From positions 1 through 64,000 of the forward strand of contig NZ_BAAAFC010000005.1 of NCBI RefSeq assembly GCF_039523335.1: a stretch of 64,000 nt of DNA, in the 5' to 3' direction. This document shows positions 8,862-17,104 of this stretch, one piece after another. The position numbers and the translations under genes were made by a program. The notes under the pieces are model-generated. The model worked only from the letters and a program-made list of their open reading frames with translations. It made no database searches and was not told the DNA's origin. This stretch comes from Marinobacter szutsaonensis. GTDB taxonomy: Bacteria; Pseudomonadota; Gammaproteobacteria; Pseudomonadales; Oleiphilaceae. Numbering within the stretch: position 1 is the stretch's first letter; each line of letters starts with the position of its first letter.

Positions 8862-9773
8862 ATGAAGAAACTCCTCGAAAACAATCCGTTTATATTGATG
8901 GAAGCCGCCATCGTAGAGCAGTTGCGGCGTTCCGGAGCGGTGCGTCTCCACGAAACGCTCGTAAATGCGCCGTTGATATATGACCCCGCTGCTCGAGAAA
9001 CTATGAGTGCCATCTACCTGGAATACATGAGGCTGGCGCAGAGTGCACACTTGCCAATTCTTGTTTGCACACCTACCTGGCGAGCGAATCAGGCCAGGGT
9101 GTACGAGTCAGAGGTCAGCATTACCGTCAATCTGGACGAGGTTTCCTTCATGCGAGAACTTCGCGACTCAGAAGGCTTTAGCGACGCGCTTGTGAAGATT
9201 GGTGGAATGATCGGATGCAAGAACGATTGCTATCAGCCAGATGAAGCGCTGTCCGCCGCTGAGGCCGAGCAGTTTCACGCATGGCAAATCCAGCAACTCA
9301 CCAGCGGAGGCGTCGATTTCCTGATTGCGGAAACGCTGCCGAATGTCCAGGAGGCGCTCGGTATAGCAAGGGCCATGGAAGTGACAGGCGTTCCGTACAT
9401 TATCAGTTTCGTTATCTCCAGAGACGGCCGTGTGCTGGATGGTTCCAGTCTTGAGGCTGCCATTGATCTCATTGATTCCGGTACGAGCCGGCCACCTCTT
9501 GGCTACATGGTTAATTGTGCTCATCCATCTTTCCTGTGCCCGGGACAGCAACCCGGGGCAATTTTCAATCGATTGATCGGCTATCAGGCCAATGCTTCAT
9601 CACTCGATCACTGCGAGCTGGAAAAGGCGGAGCAATTACAGGCTGACGATGTGGTTGAGTGGGGGCAGCTGATGCTAACTCTCAACAAATCCTATGGCGT
9701 GAAGATACTTGGGGGATGTTGTGGAACCGGTGTTGAACATCTGCAATACCTGATAAAGCACATGCCAGGCTGA
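8862..9773 (+). CDS. Homocysteine S-methyltransferase-family protein
   Basis: A 303-residue TIM-barrel of the homocysteine/betaine methyltransferase family. The zinc-binding cysteines are present in MVNCAHPSF and in GGCCGTGVEH near the C-terminus, and FLIAETLPNVQEAL is the family's mid-barrel motif. It would transfer a methyl group from S-methylmethionine, betaine or another donor to homocysteine or a related thiol. The N-terminus (LLENNPFILMEAAIVEQL) departs from the usual DGG(M/L) start of the barrel, so substrate choice is unclear. It is not in an operon with other methionine genes. Confidence 0.8.
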   Translation: MKKLLENNPFILMEAAIVEQLRRSGAVRLHETLVNAPLIYDPAARETMSAIYLEYMRLAQSAHLPILVCTPTWRANQARVYESEVSITVNLDEVSFMRELRDSEGFSDALVKIGGMIGCKNDCYQPDEALSAAEAEQFHAWQIQQLTSGGVDFLIAETLPNVQEALGIARAMEVTGVPYIISFVISRDGRVLDGSSLEAAIDLIDSGTSRPPLGYMVNCAHPSFLCPGQQPGAIFNRLIGYQANASSLDHCELEKAEQLQADDVVEWGQLMLTLNKSYGVKILGGCCGTGVEHLQYLIKHMPG

Positions 9774-9876
9774 TATACCCGGCCATGCCGCCCATGAGGA
9801 TTCCAGTCCCCGGCCGGCGGCGACATGCAGATCCACTATCTATACTCAACTGGAAACAACGGTTAAAGGAGGCTGC

Positions 9877-10992
9877 ATGACGTCTGTTTTCGATCTCGCC
9901 GATGATCTTGGGCCGGCAAAAGTCATTCATGTCCATGTTCCGAAAGTGGGGCTGAAGGGCATTCTGGTTGTGGATAATGTGGCCGCCGGGCCGTCTATCG
10001 GGGGCGTGCGGATGGCACCGGATGTGTCGCTGACTGAGTGCGCGCGCCTGGCACGGGCAATGACCCTGAAGAACGCCATGGCCGGTTTGCCCCATGGGGG
10101 CGGTAAATCCGTGATTTTTGCCAATCCGAAAATGCCGGCATCCGAGAAGGAGCAGCTGATCCGGGCCTTTGCCACGGCTATAGGGTCGGAGACCCAGTAC
10201 ATTGCCGGGCCGGATATGGGCACGAACGAGCAGTGCATGGCCTGGGTCCACGATGAGATTGGTCGTTCCGTGGGATTGCCTCGGGAGCTGGGCGGGATTC
10301 CGCTGGATCAGCTGGGTGCTACCGGCTGGGGGCTGGCCCACGCCGTCAAGGCGTCCCTGCCGTTCTGTGACCTGGACCTGAAGGGTGCCCGGGTCGCCGT
10401 CCAGGGCTTTGGCTCGGTGGGGTATCACGCTGCCCGGTTCCTGGCCGCTGAGGGCGCGGTGATTGTCGCGGCATCGGATTCGCGAGGCACCATTTATCGA
10501 CCGCAAGGTCTGGATCCGGATGCGCTTTTCCGGCTGAAAGCGGAAGGTAAATCCGTGGGGGAGTGCCGCGATGGCCAAGCCAGTGGCCCGGAGGAAATCA
10601 TTGATGTCGAGTGTGATATCTGGATTCCCGCGGCGCGGCCGGATGTGGTGACTGAACAGAATGCCGACCGCTTGCAAACCCGCCTGGTCGCCGAGGGTGC
10701 GAATATCCCGCTGACCAGTGGTGCCGAGGAGCTTCTCCATCAACGTGGTGTGCTTGTGTTGCCTGATTTCGTCGCCAATGCCGGTGGCGTAATCTGTGCC
10801 GCCATGGAATACCACGGTGCCACCCAGACCGCCGCCTTCGACGCTATCGCCGAAAAGCTGACCCATAACACCACGCAGGTGTTGCAGGCAGCCACGAAAG
10901 ACCGGGTGTTGCCCCGTACCGCCGCGGTGAAAATCGCAAAAGAGCGGGTTCGCAAGGCCATGGCCACACGCCGCTGGGGTGGTATGGTCTAG
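9877..10992 (+). CDS. Glu/Leu/Phe/Val dehydrogenase
   Basis: An NAD(P)-dependent amino-acid dehydrogenase of 371 residues, most like leucine dehydrogenases. The catalytic lysines fall in TLKNAMAGLPHGGGKSVI, the catalytic Asp in GPDMGTNEQ, and the Rossmann glycines in VQGFGSVGYHAARFL. It reversibly deaminates a branched-chain or aromatic amino acid to the oxo acid and ammonia. An AAAGGAGG ribosome-binding site sits 7 bp before the ATG, predicting strong translation. It is monocistronic between the methyltransferase and yghU. The exact substrate cannot be fixed by eye. Confidence 0.85.
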   Translation: MTSVFDLADDLGPAKVIHVHVPKVGLKGILVVDNVAAGPSIGGVRMAPDVSLTECARLARAMTLKNAMAGLPHGGGKSVIFANPKMPASEKEQLIRAFATAIGSETQYIAGPDMGTNEQCMAWVHDEIGRSVGLPRELGGIPLDQLGATGWGLAHAVKASLPFCDLDLKGARVAVQGFGSVGYHAARFLAAEGAVIVAASDSRGTIYRPQGLDPDALFRLKAEGKSVGECRDGQASGPEEIIDVECDIWIPAARPDVVTEQNADRLQTRLVAEGANIPLTSGAEELLHQRGVLVLPDFVANAGGVICAAMEYHGATQTAAFDAIAEKLTHNTTQVLQAATKDRVLPRTAAVKIAKERVRKAMATRRWGGMV

Positions 10993-11083
10993 ATAGAGTT
11001 CCTGTCGTAAACCTTCACCGTCAAAGTGATTTTCCGGTAAAGTCGGGAAAATCTACTCACGCACCAAACGGAGATGTCCCCAG

Positions 11084-11959
11084 ATGAGCGATCCAACGTA
11101 CACGCCGCCCAAGGTCTGGAAATGGGATCCGGGTAACGGTGGCCGGTTTGCCAATATCAACCGCCCGATCGCTGGCCCCACCCATGACAAGGAGTTGCCG
11201 GTCGGCAAGCATCCGATCCAGCTGTATTCCCTGGCCACACCGAACGGCGTGAAACCCACGGTGATGCTCGAGGAGCTGCTGGAAAAGGGTCATAAGGGAG
11301 CCGAGTATGATGCCTGGTTGATTCAGATCACCGAAGGCGATCAGTTCGGAAGCGGATTCGTGAAGGTGAACCCCAACTCCAAGATTCCGGCCATGATGGA
11401 CCACAGTGTCGATCCGGCCATCCGGGTCTTCGAGTCCGGTTCTATCCTGTTATATCTGGCGGAGAAGTTCGGTGAATTCCTGCCGAAGGATTTCGCAAAA
11501 CGTACCGAGACCTTGAACTGGCTGTTCTGGCAGATGGGCAGCGCGCCGTTCTTGGGCGGGGGCTTTGGTCACTTCTACGCCTACGCTCCGGAGAAGTATG
11601 AATATCCGATCAACCGTTACACCATGGAAGTCAAGCGGCAGCTGGATGTGCTGGATCGCCAGCTGGCGGATAACCAGTTCATAGCCGGCGATGAATACAC
11701 CATTGCTGATATGGCCATCTGGCCGTGGTATGGCGCACTGGTGAAGAACATGGTGTACGAGGCGGCGGAGTTCCTGGAGGCCCACACCTACAAGAATGTG
11801 GTGCGCTGGACCGATGAGGTGGCACAGCGCCCGGCGGTGAAGCGTGGCCGGATGGTCAACAAGACCTGGGGGGATTTGTCATCCCAGTTGCATGAGCGCC
11901 ATGATGCCAGCGACTTTGAACTCAGGACCCAGGACAAACTGGAAGGTGAGGAAGGCTGA
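11084..11959 (+). CDS. yghU: Glutathione-dependent disulfide-bond oxidoreductase YghU
   Basis: A Nu-class glutathione S-transferase homologue of 291 residues. It shows the YghU hallmark N-terminal extension (TYTPPKVWKWDPGNGGRF) and NRPIAGPTHDKELPVGKHP, then a thioredoxin-like domain (IQLYSLATPNGVKPTVML) and a helical domain. YghU binds two glutathiones and reduces organic hydroperoxides and disulfides. The sequence is full length. A hairpin at 11993-12020 ends the transcript before the convergent DUF2202 gene. Confidence 0.92.
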   Translation: MSDPTYTPPKVWKWDPGNGGRFANINRPIAGPTHDKELPVGKHPIQLYSLATPNGVKPTVMLEELLEKGHKGAEYDAWLIQITEGDQFGSGFVKVNPNSKIPAMMDHSVDPAIRVFESGSILLYLAEKFGEFLPKDFAKRTETLNWLFWQMGSAPFLGGGFGHFYAYAPEKYEYPINRYTMEVKRQLDVLDRQLADNQFIAGDEYTIADMAIWPWYGALVKNMVYEAAEFLEAHTYKNVVRWTDEVAQRPAVKRGRMVNKTWGDLSSQLHERHDASDFELRTQDKLEGEEG

Positions 11960-11992
11960 TAGCCTCCGTTACTAAGACCAGGGCCAGAAACG

Positions 11993-12020
11993 ACAAGGGC
12001 AGCCGTTTGGCTGCCCTTGT
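11993..12020. terminator. Intergenic stem-loop between convergent genes
   Basis: A perfect 12-bp inverted repeat (ACAAGGGCAGCC / GGCTGCCCTTGT) with a GTTT loop lies between yghU and the convergent DUF2202 gene. The T-tract is weak on both strands, so termination is inferred mainly from stem strength and position. Confidence 0.6.
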
Positions 12021-12035
12021 TCGTTGCGGAGGGTT

Positions 12036-12767
12036 TTAGTCCTCGTCGTCGTGGTCGTCATCGTCATCGTCGTCGAGGGAACTCTCGTCCTCAAGGATCA
12101 ACTCCACCTCTTCAGGATCGAGAATCTGTGCCTCATAGGTCAGGCCCTGGTCTTCGATTACGCTCACGAAGGCCTGCAGATGGCTCTTGGAGCCGTCGAG
12201 CAGGTTGGAGTAGGCCAGGATGATCGGGCGTTCATCGGTCTGGTTGATGGCTGCCAGGATGTCCCGCATATCCTTTTCTTCAATCAGCGCGCCGACATAA
12301 AGGGCGTTGATAAAGGAGGTCTTTCCCTTGGCAACGAGCTCATTATAAAGCGCCTGAAGCTCTTCATTGGTGAACACGCCAATGGTGTCGTTTACCACCG
12401 GGTCTTCCACCTCAAATTTGTCCAGCAGGTAGTCGACCGTGCTGGTGTGATCTTCCTCGGACAGGGCGATCTTGGCGAAGACCTGGGTTTGCTGCCCCCA
12501 GTACTGGTCCATGGTCAGATACACGTCCCGTGCGAGTTTCTCTTCTTCACGCATGTACTTGAGATCGTCAGTTTCGATCTCGGTAAGACTGCTGTCATCC
12601 ACAACGACGGTATCGGTTGAAGATGTTGCTTCAGTTGAAGAGGTTTCTGTTGCTTCGGCCAGCATCATGCTCTGCTTGCCGTAGCCAGGCCCTCCGGCAG
12701 CCAGGGCAACACTGCTCGCAAACATGGAACCGATAAGGGCGGCGGTGATAAAGGGTTTCGTGTTCAT
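12036..12767 (-). CDS. Secreted DUF2202 (ferritin-like) protein with Asp-rich tail
   Basis: A 243-residue exported protein. A Sec signal peptide (FITAALIGSMFASSVALA, residues about 5-23) is followed by a linker rich in Thr/Ser/Glu and a DUF2202 domain (about residues 65-195; LKYMREEEKLARDVYL, HTSTVDYLLDKF, INALYVGALIEEKDM). Glu and His residues spaced over helices are consistent with a ferritin-like four-helix bundle. The C-terminus ends in an almost pure Asp stretch. Function is unknown; metal binding in the periplasm is a guess from fold and tail. Confidence 0.8.
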   Translation of the reverse strand: MNTKPFITAALIGSMFASSVALAAGGPGYGKQSMMLAEATETSSTEATSSTDTVVVDDSSLTEIETDDLKYMREEEKLARDVYLTMDQYWGQQTQVFAKIALSEEDHTSTVDYLLDKFEVEDPVVNDTIGVFTNEELQALYNELVAKGKTSFINALYVGALIEEKDMRDILAAINQTDERPIILAYSNLLDGSKSHLQAFVSVIEDQGLTYEAQILDPEEVELILEDESSLDDDDDDDHDDED

Positions 12768-13068
12768 AGGTAACCTCTCTTGAACAGGTAATAGGAAAAC
12801 CCGAATTCACTACTTAAGACGCTTGTCGATTGAAAAAGTTCGCCCAATTTCTTAAATTTATTGCAATAAAATGTAGGTAAAGGTATCTATCGCCGCCGAA
12901 AAATGCGTCAAATTGTCGCACCTTGATATTTTCAGCCTTAGTCAGTTCCTTTCCGTTTTCATTCCTATTCTGATTTCCACTCCCTGACCAACCCTTGGTC
13001 GTGGTCTATCCTTTGAGACACTCGTGATCACGAATTAATGAAGTGCGAATCGCCTGAAGGAGTAGTTG
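12768..13068. other. Divergent intergenic region
   Basis: About 300 bases between the divergent DUF2202 and Lon-like genes. It is clearly AT-richer than its surroundings at 12830-12960 and must hold both promoters. I could not identify a convincing sigma-70 or sigma-32 promoter; no gene or repeat was seen. Confidence 0.5.
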
Positions 13069-15474
13069 ATGACAGTACCCGCACCGCTGAACATTGATCA
13101 GGTTTATCACCGTTGTCCTCCGGAGAAACTGGATTTTGAGACCACGGAAACTCTCGAGGACCTCGAATTGCCTTGCGGCCAGGAGCGGGTACTGCGGGCG
13201 CTGGAGTTCGGCGCCAGCATGGAAGGCCGGGGATTCAACCTCTTCGTGCTGGGGCCCTCGGGAGCCGGAAAACAGGAGTTGGTGGAGCGTTTTCTGGGCA
13301 GGCATGCAGGCGAAAAGGAAGTTCCGCCGGACTGGTGCCATGTCTATAACTTCAAGAACGCTGACCGCCCCAAGGCGCTGCGTTTTCCGGCCGGCCAGGG
13401 CCGCGTTTTCCGTAAGGACATGAACGATTTTACCGACGAGCTGCGTACAGCCATCCCGGCGACGTTCGAGAGTGAGGAGTACCAGTCCCGGATTCAGGAG
13501 CTCCAGGAGGAGATGGCCAAGCGCCAACACCAGGGGCTGTTCGATATCCAGGAAGAGGCCAACCGCAACAACATTGCCATGATCACCACGCCGGCGGGGT
13601 TTACCTTTGCCCCCATGCGGGATGGCGAGGTGATCGATCCCGAGGAATACAAGAAATTCTCCGATGAGGAAAAGCAGCTCGTCGAATCCAAGGTGGAGGA
13701 GTTGCAGAAAAAACTCCAGCAGACCATCCAGCAGATTCCCCGGCTGCGCAAAGAAGTTCGTGAGCGGGTTCATGCCCTGAATGAGGAGATGGTTCAGATT
13801 ACCCTCGGTGGGCCCATGGGTGAGCTGCGCGAGAAGTGGTCGCACTTGCCCGAAGTGGTGGCGCATCTGGACGCCGTGAGGGAGGACGTGGTCGAGCATG
13901 CCGAAGCCTTCCAGGATGGCGAAAGCGGTCCACCGGCCGGCCTGTTGGTGCGCTACAAGGTCAATCTGCTGGTGGACAACGCCGAGACCCAGGGCGCTCC
14001 GGTGATCTATGAAGACCTGCCCAATCACCAGCACCTGACCGGCCAGATCGAGCACCGGGCGCGCCAGGGCACGCTGTATACAGATTTCACCCTGATCAAG
14101 GGCGGTGCCATGCACCGGGCCAGCGGTGGTTACCTGATTATCGACTCCCGGCGTGTGCTGACCCAGCCCATGGCCTGGGAGAGTCTCAAGCGAATCCTGT
14201 TCTCGGGCGAAATCCGCATCGAGTCTCTGGAGCGGCTTTATGGCCTGGTGAGTACCACCAGCCTTCAACCGGAACCGATTCCGGTTTCGGTGAAAGTGGT
14301 CCTTCTCGGAGACCGGATGCTGTACTACCTCCTGTCCCATTACGATCCGGACTTCCTGGACCTGTTCAAGGTGGAAGCGGATTTTGAGGATGATCTGGAT
14401 CGGGACGATGGCTGTTACGTGCTTTATGCCAGGATGATTGCCTCCATGGCCAGAGGGGTCAAAGCGCGGCCGCTGACCCGGGATGGCGTGGCCCGTCTGA
14501 TCGAGCATGCCAGCCGCCTGGCCAGTGACCAGCGCAAGCTCACCGCCCATGACCGGGTCCTGAGGGACCTGCTCAGTGAGGCCGACCATTGGGCCGGGCA
14601 GGATGGCGCAGAACTCATCACTGATGAGTACATCCAGCAGGCCATTGATGAGCGTGAATACCGGGCCAGCCGGGTGCGTGAACGCAGCATGGAGCAGATC
14701 ACCCGCGGCATTGTGAAGATCGCTACCGAAGGCCAGGAAGTGGGCCAGGTGAATGGCCTGTCCGTGCTCAGGCTGGGTGCCTCCATGTTCGGCCAGCCCA
14801 CCCGGATTACCGCCACCGCCCGCCCGGGCAAGGGCCAGGTCGTGGATATCGAGCGGGAGGCCAAACTGGGCGGCCCGATCCATAGCAAGGCGGTAATGAT
14901 CCTGTCCAGGTTCCTGGCCAGCCGCTATGCCGGAGAGGGGGAGTTGTCGCTCTCGGCCAGCCTGGCCTTTGAGCAGTCCTATGGTGGTGTGGAAGGGGAT
15001 TCGGCTTCGGTGGCTGAAACCTGTGTCCTGCTTTCTGCGATTGCCGGAGTGCCGCTTAAGCAGAGTTTTGCGGTCACCGGGTCCATGAACCAGCACGGCG
15101 AGGTCCAGGCCGTGGGCGGAGTCAACGAGAAAATCGAGGGCTTTTTCAGTGTCTGCCGGAATTCCGGCAACCTGGGTAATCAGGGCGTGTTGTTGCCGGA
15201 AAGCAATGTCGAGCACCTGATGCTCAGGAAGGATGTCCGGGACGCCATGGGTGACGGCCGTTTTACCATCTATCCGATATCGGACATCAACGAAGCGATC
15301 GAGTTGCTGACCGGTATGGAGCCGGGCGTTGCCGACGAAAACGGTGACTACCCGGAGGGCAGCTTCAATCGGAAGGTCCAGGACCGCCTCTCGGCCTTCG
15401 CTGAAGTGGGCAAGAAGCGGGACGATGACAAGGACAACGGCAATGGTAACGGAGGCAAGAGTGACGATGACTGA
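13069..15474 (+). CDS. Lon-like ATP-dependent protease (AAA_32/LonB type)
   Basis: An 801-residue Lon-related protein of the COG1067 type, not the canonical housekeeping Lon. The ATPase part has a Walker A variant, LGPSGAGKQELV, near residue 60, then a long helical insertion (about residues 130-270). The C-terminal S16 protease domain has catalytic Ser in VEGDSAS and the Lys in GVNEKIEGFFSVC, so the Ser-Lys dyad is intact. The ATG at 13069 follows AAGGAG by 6 bp. The tail is Asp/Gly/Asn-rich and low-complexity. It overlaps the Usp-like gene by 8 bp, so they are co-translated. Role inferred: degradation of damaged proteins. Confidence 0.88.
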   Translation: MTVPAPLNIDQVYHRCPPEKLDFETTETLEDLELPCGQERVLRALEFGASMEGRGFNLFVLGPSGAGKQELVERFLGRHAGEKEVPPDWCHVYNFKNADRPKALRFPAGQGRVFRKDMNDFTDELRTAIPATFESEEYQSRIQELQEEMAKRQHQGLFDIQEEANRNNIAMITTPAGFTFAPMRDGEVIDPEEYKKFSDEEKQLVESKVEELQKKLQQTIQQIPRLRKEVRERVHALNEEMVQITLGGPMGELREKWSHLPEVVAHLDAVREDVVEHAEAFQDGESGPPAGLLVRYKVNLLVDNAETQGAPVIYEDLPNHQHLTGQIEHRARQGTLYTDFTLIKGGAMHRASGGYLIIDSRRVLTQPMAWESLKRILFSGEIRIESLERLYGLVSTTSLQPEPIPVSVKVVLLGDRMLYYLLSHYDPDFLDLFKVEADFEDDLDRDDGCYVLYARMIASMARGVKARPLTRDGVARLIEHASRLASDQRKLTAHDRVLRDLLSEADHWAGQDGAELITDEYIQQAIDEREYRASRVRERSMEQITRGIVKIATEGQEVGQVNGLSVLRLGASMFGQPTRITATARPGKGQVVDIEREAKLGGPIHSKAVMILSRFLASRYAGEGELSLSASLAFEQSYGGVEGDSASVAETCVLLSAIAGVPLKQSFAVTGSMNQHGEVQAVGGVNEKIEGFFSVCRNSGNLGNQGVLLPESNVEHLMLRKDVRDAMGDGRFTIYPISDINEAIELLTGMEPGVADENGDYPEGSFNRKVQDRLSAFAEVGKKRDDDKDNGNGNGGKSDDD

Positions 15475-16330
15475 GCAGCCCGAATCCGTCACCGCCGAAC
15501 CCGGTTCAGGCCGGGTACTTGTCCTGCTGGATGGCTCCAGGCTCAGCCTGTCGGCGCTGGAGGCAGCAGCCGACATAGCGGCAATGCGGGGGCATGACAT
15601 TCTCGGGGTGTTTGTCGAGGAAGTGAACCTGCTGCGCAGTTCCGGTTTTGACTTTGCCCGGGAGATTGGCGCCAGTTCGGGCGCCACGCGCCCGTTGGAT
15701 TCCGCATTACTGGAAATGCGCATGCGCTCGCTTGCGGAACAGGCACGCCGTTCGTTGCAGCGGGCGGTGGCAAGCCGCGGTCTGCGCCAGGCACTGAAGT
15801 TGTGCCGGGGCAGTGTGATTGAGGAGGTTCTCGGTCTGGTAGGTCCGGATGATCTGGTGGTGATGGGGCGCGCCGGATGGTCGGCGGCACCCGGCTCCCG
15901 GTTGGGCTCCACTGCCCGGGGATTGATTCGCCAGGCCCCGGGGGATGTGCTGCTCTGGGCCGAGATCCAGCGCCGTCCCGGCCATGGTGTGGTTGTGCTC
16001 CTCAACGACGACCAGGGCGCCAACCATCGGGCGCTGGCCGTAGGAATCGAACAGGCACGACGCCACCACCAGCCGCTGACGGTACTGGTGCGCAGCCACG
16101 GAGAGGGTGGTCAGGAGGTGGTCAGGGCCATCGAGGAACAGTTGATTGCCCGCGGTGCAGGTGCGCGGGTCCGTCTTATTCCCCGCGCCAGCGCGGCCGA
16201 AGTGGCCCGGATACTTCGCCGGGAACGCCCTTCCGAGCTGGTGGTCAGCCGGCAGTGCAGTGTGTTCGATGAACAGGGTGCCGATCAGCTACTGGTCGAA
16301 CTGAATCTGCCGGTGACCGTAACACCCTGA
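15467..16330 (+). CDS. Universal stress protein-like tandem-domain protein
   Basis: A 288-residue protein with two Usp/HUP-like halves. The first (about 13-155) begins GRVLVLLDGSRLSLSAL and contains DDLVVMGRAGWSAA, like the nucleotide-binding loop of UspA proteins. The second (about 165-285) is more divergent (VVVLLNDDQGANHRAL). The ATG at 15467 is used; a GTG two codons upstream is better spaced from GGAGG. It overlaps the Lon-like gene and is followed after 32 bp by the ZIP-like gene. Function is inferred from fold only. Confidence 0.7.
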   Translation: MTEQPESVTAEPGSGRVLVLLDGSRLSLSALEAAADIAAMRGHDILGVFVEEVNLLRSSGFDFAREIGASSGATRPLDSALLEMRMRSLAEQARRSLQRAVASRGLRQALKLCRGSVIEEVLGLVGPDDLVVMGRAGWSAAPGSRLGSTARGLIRQAPGDVLLWAEIQRRPGHGVVVLLNDDQGANHRALAVGIEQARRHHQPLTVLVRSHGEGGQEVVRAIEEQLIARGAGARVRLIPRASAAEVARILRRERPSELVVSRQCSVFDEQGADQLLVELNLPVTVTP

Positions 16331-16362
16331 TTCAAACATTCCTTTCAGATTGTTGGAGTCGG

Positions 16363-17088
16363 ATGTTTCTGGATATTGTCTATATCATTGTCCTGACCGC
16401 GGCGGCGGGTGCGTGTATCCCCGCCGGTGGTTTGCTGGCGAGCTTTGAGCACATCAGGCCGAACTGGCTTGAGCAGGAGTTTCGCCATTTCCTGATCGCC
16501 TTTGGCGGTGGGATTCTGCTCGGGGCGGTTGCGGTGGTGCTGGTGCCAGAGGGGCGTGCCAGCATGCACGGGTCGATTTGGAGCATCCCCATCATCTTGA
16601 TGGGTGGGCTGCTGTTTTTCGGGGTTGAGCGGGTGCTGGGTCTGCGGCGCCGGGAAGCACCACAGTTGACCGGTTTGATGCTCGATTACATTCCGGAAGC
16701 AACGGCTCTTGGCGGCCTGATCGTGGTCAATCCCGGGATGGCGGCACTGCTGGCGGCATTGATTGCTCTGCAGAACCTGCCGGAGGGTTTCAATGCCTAC
16801 CGCGAGCTCTGTGATCAGCCGGACTACACCTCAAGGAAGACGCTTGGATTCATGAGTTCCCTGGTCATGACGGGGCCCATAGCCGGCCTGCTTGGTTACT
16901 TTGTGCTGTCAGACCATCAGGCCATACTGGGCGGCATCATGCTCTTTGCGTCCGGCGGAATCCTGTATCTGATCTTTCAGGACATTGCGCCCCAGGCCCG
17001 GCTGGACCGGCATTGGGGGCCGCCCCTTGGTGCCGTGCTCGGATTCTGTCTGGCCCTGTTCAGTGAGATGCTTGTGGCACACGCCTGA
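16363..17088 (+). CDS. ZIP-like integral membrane protein lacking the usual metal-site histidines
   Basis: A 241-residue inner-membrane protein with about eight hydrophobic segments. It resembles ZIP divalent-metal transporters through DYIPEATALGG and IALQNLPEGFNAYRE, which align with the paired H-x-x-PE-G metal-site helices. In both, the expected His is replaced (Tyr and Gln), so normal zinc or iron transport is doubtful. It is the third gene of the Lon-like/Usp-like unit, with a hairpin terminator overlapping its stop codon. Confidence 0.72.
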   Translation: MFLDIVYIIVLTAAAGACIPAGGLLASFEHIRPNWLEQEFRHFLIAFGGGILLGAVAVVLVPEGRASMHGSIWSIPIILMGGLLFFGVERVLGLRRREAPQLTGLMLDYIPEATALGGLIVVNPGMAALLAALIALQNLPEGFNAYRELCDQPDYTSRKTLGFMSSLVMTGPIAGLLGYFVLSDHQAILGGIMLFASGGILYLIFQDIAPQARLDRHWGPPLGAVLGFCLALFSEMLVAHA

Positions 17089-17104
17089 GGGCCAGCCTCA
17101 GGCG
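17082..17104. terminator. Shared bidirectional hairpin covering two stop codons
   Basis: A perfect 9-bp stem (CGCCTGAGG / CCTCAGGCG) with a GCCAG loop. It contains the TGA of the ZIP-like gene on the plus strand and the TGA of ftsH on the minus strand, and is followed on the plus strand by ATTTTG. It probably terminates both convergent transcripts. Confidence 0.7.

Noticed and set aside
13006..16023. 1005-codon minus-strand open frame
   Set aside because: It lies opposite the Lon-like and Usp-like genes, whose motifs are clear; long antisense frames arise from the high-GC codon use.
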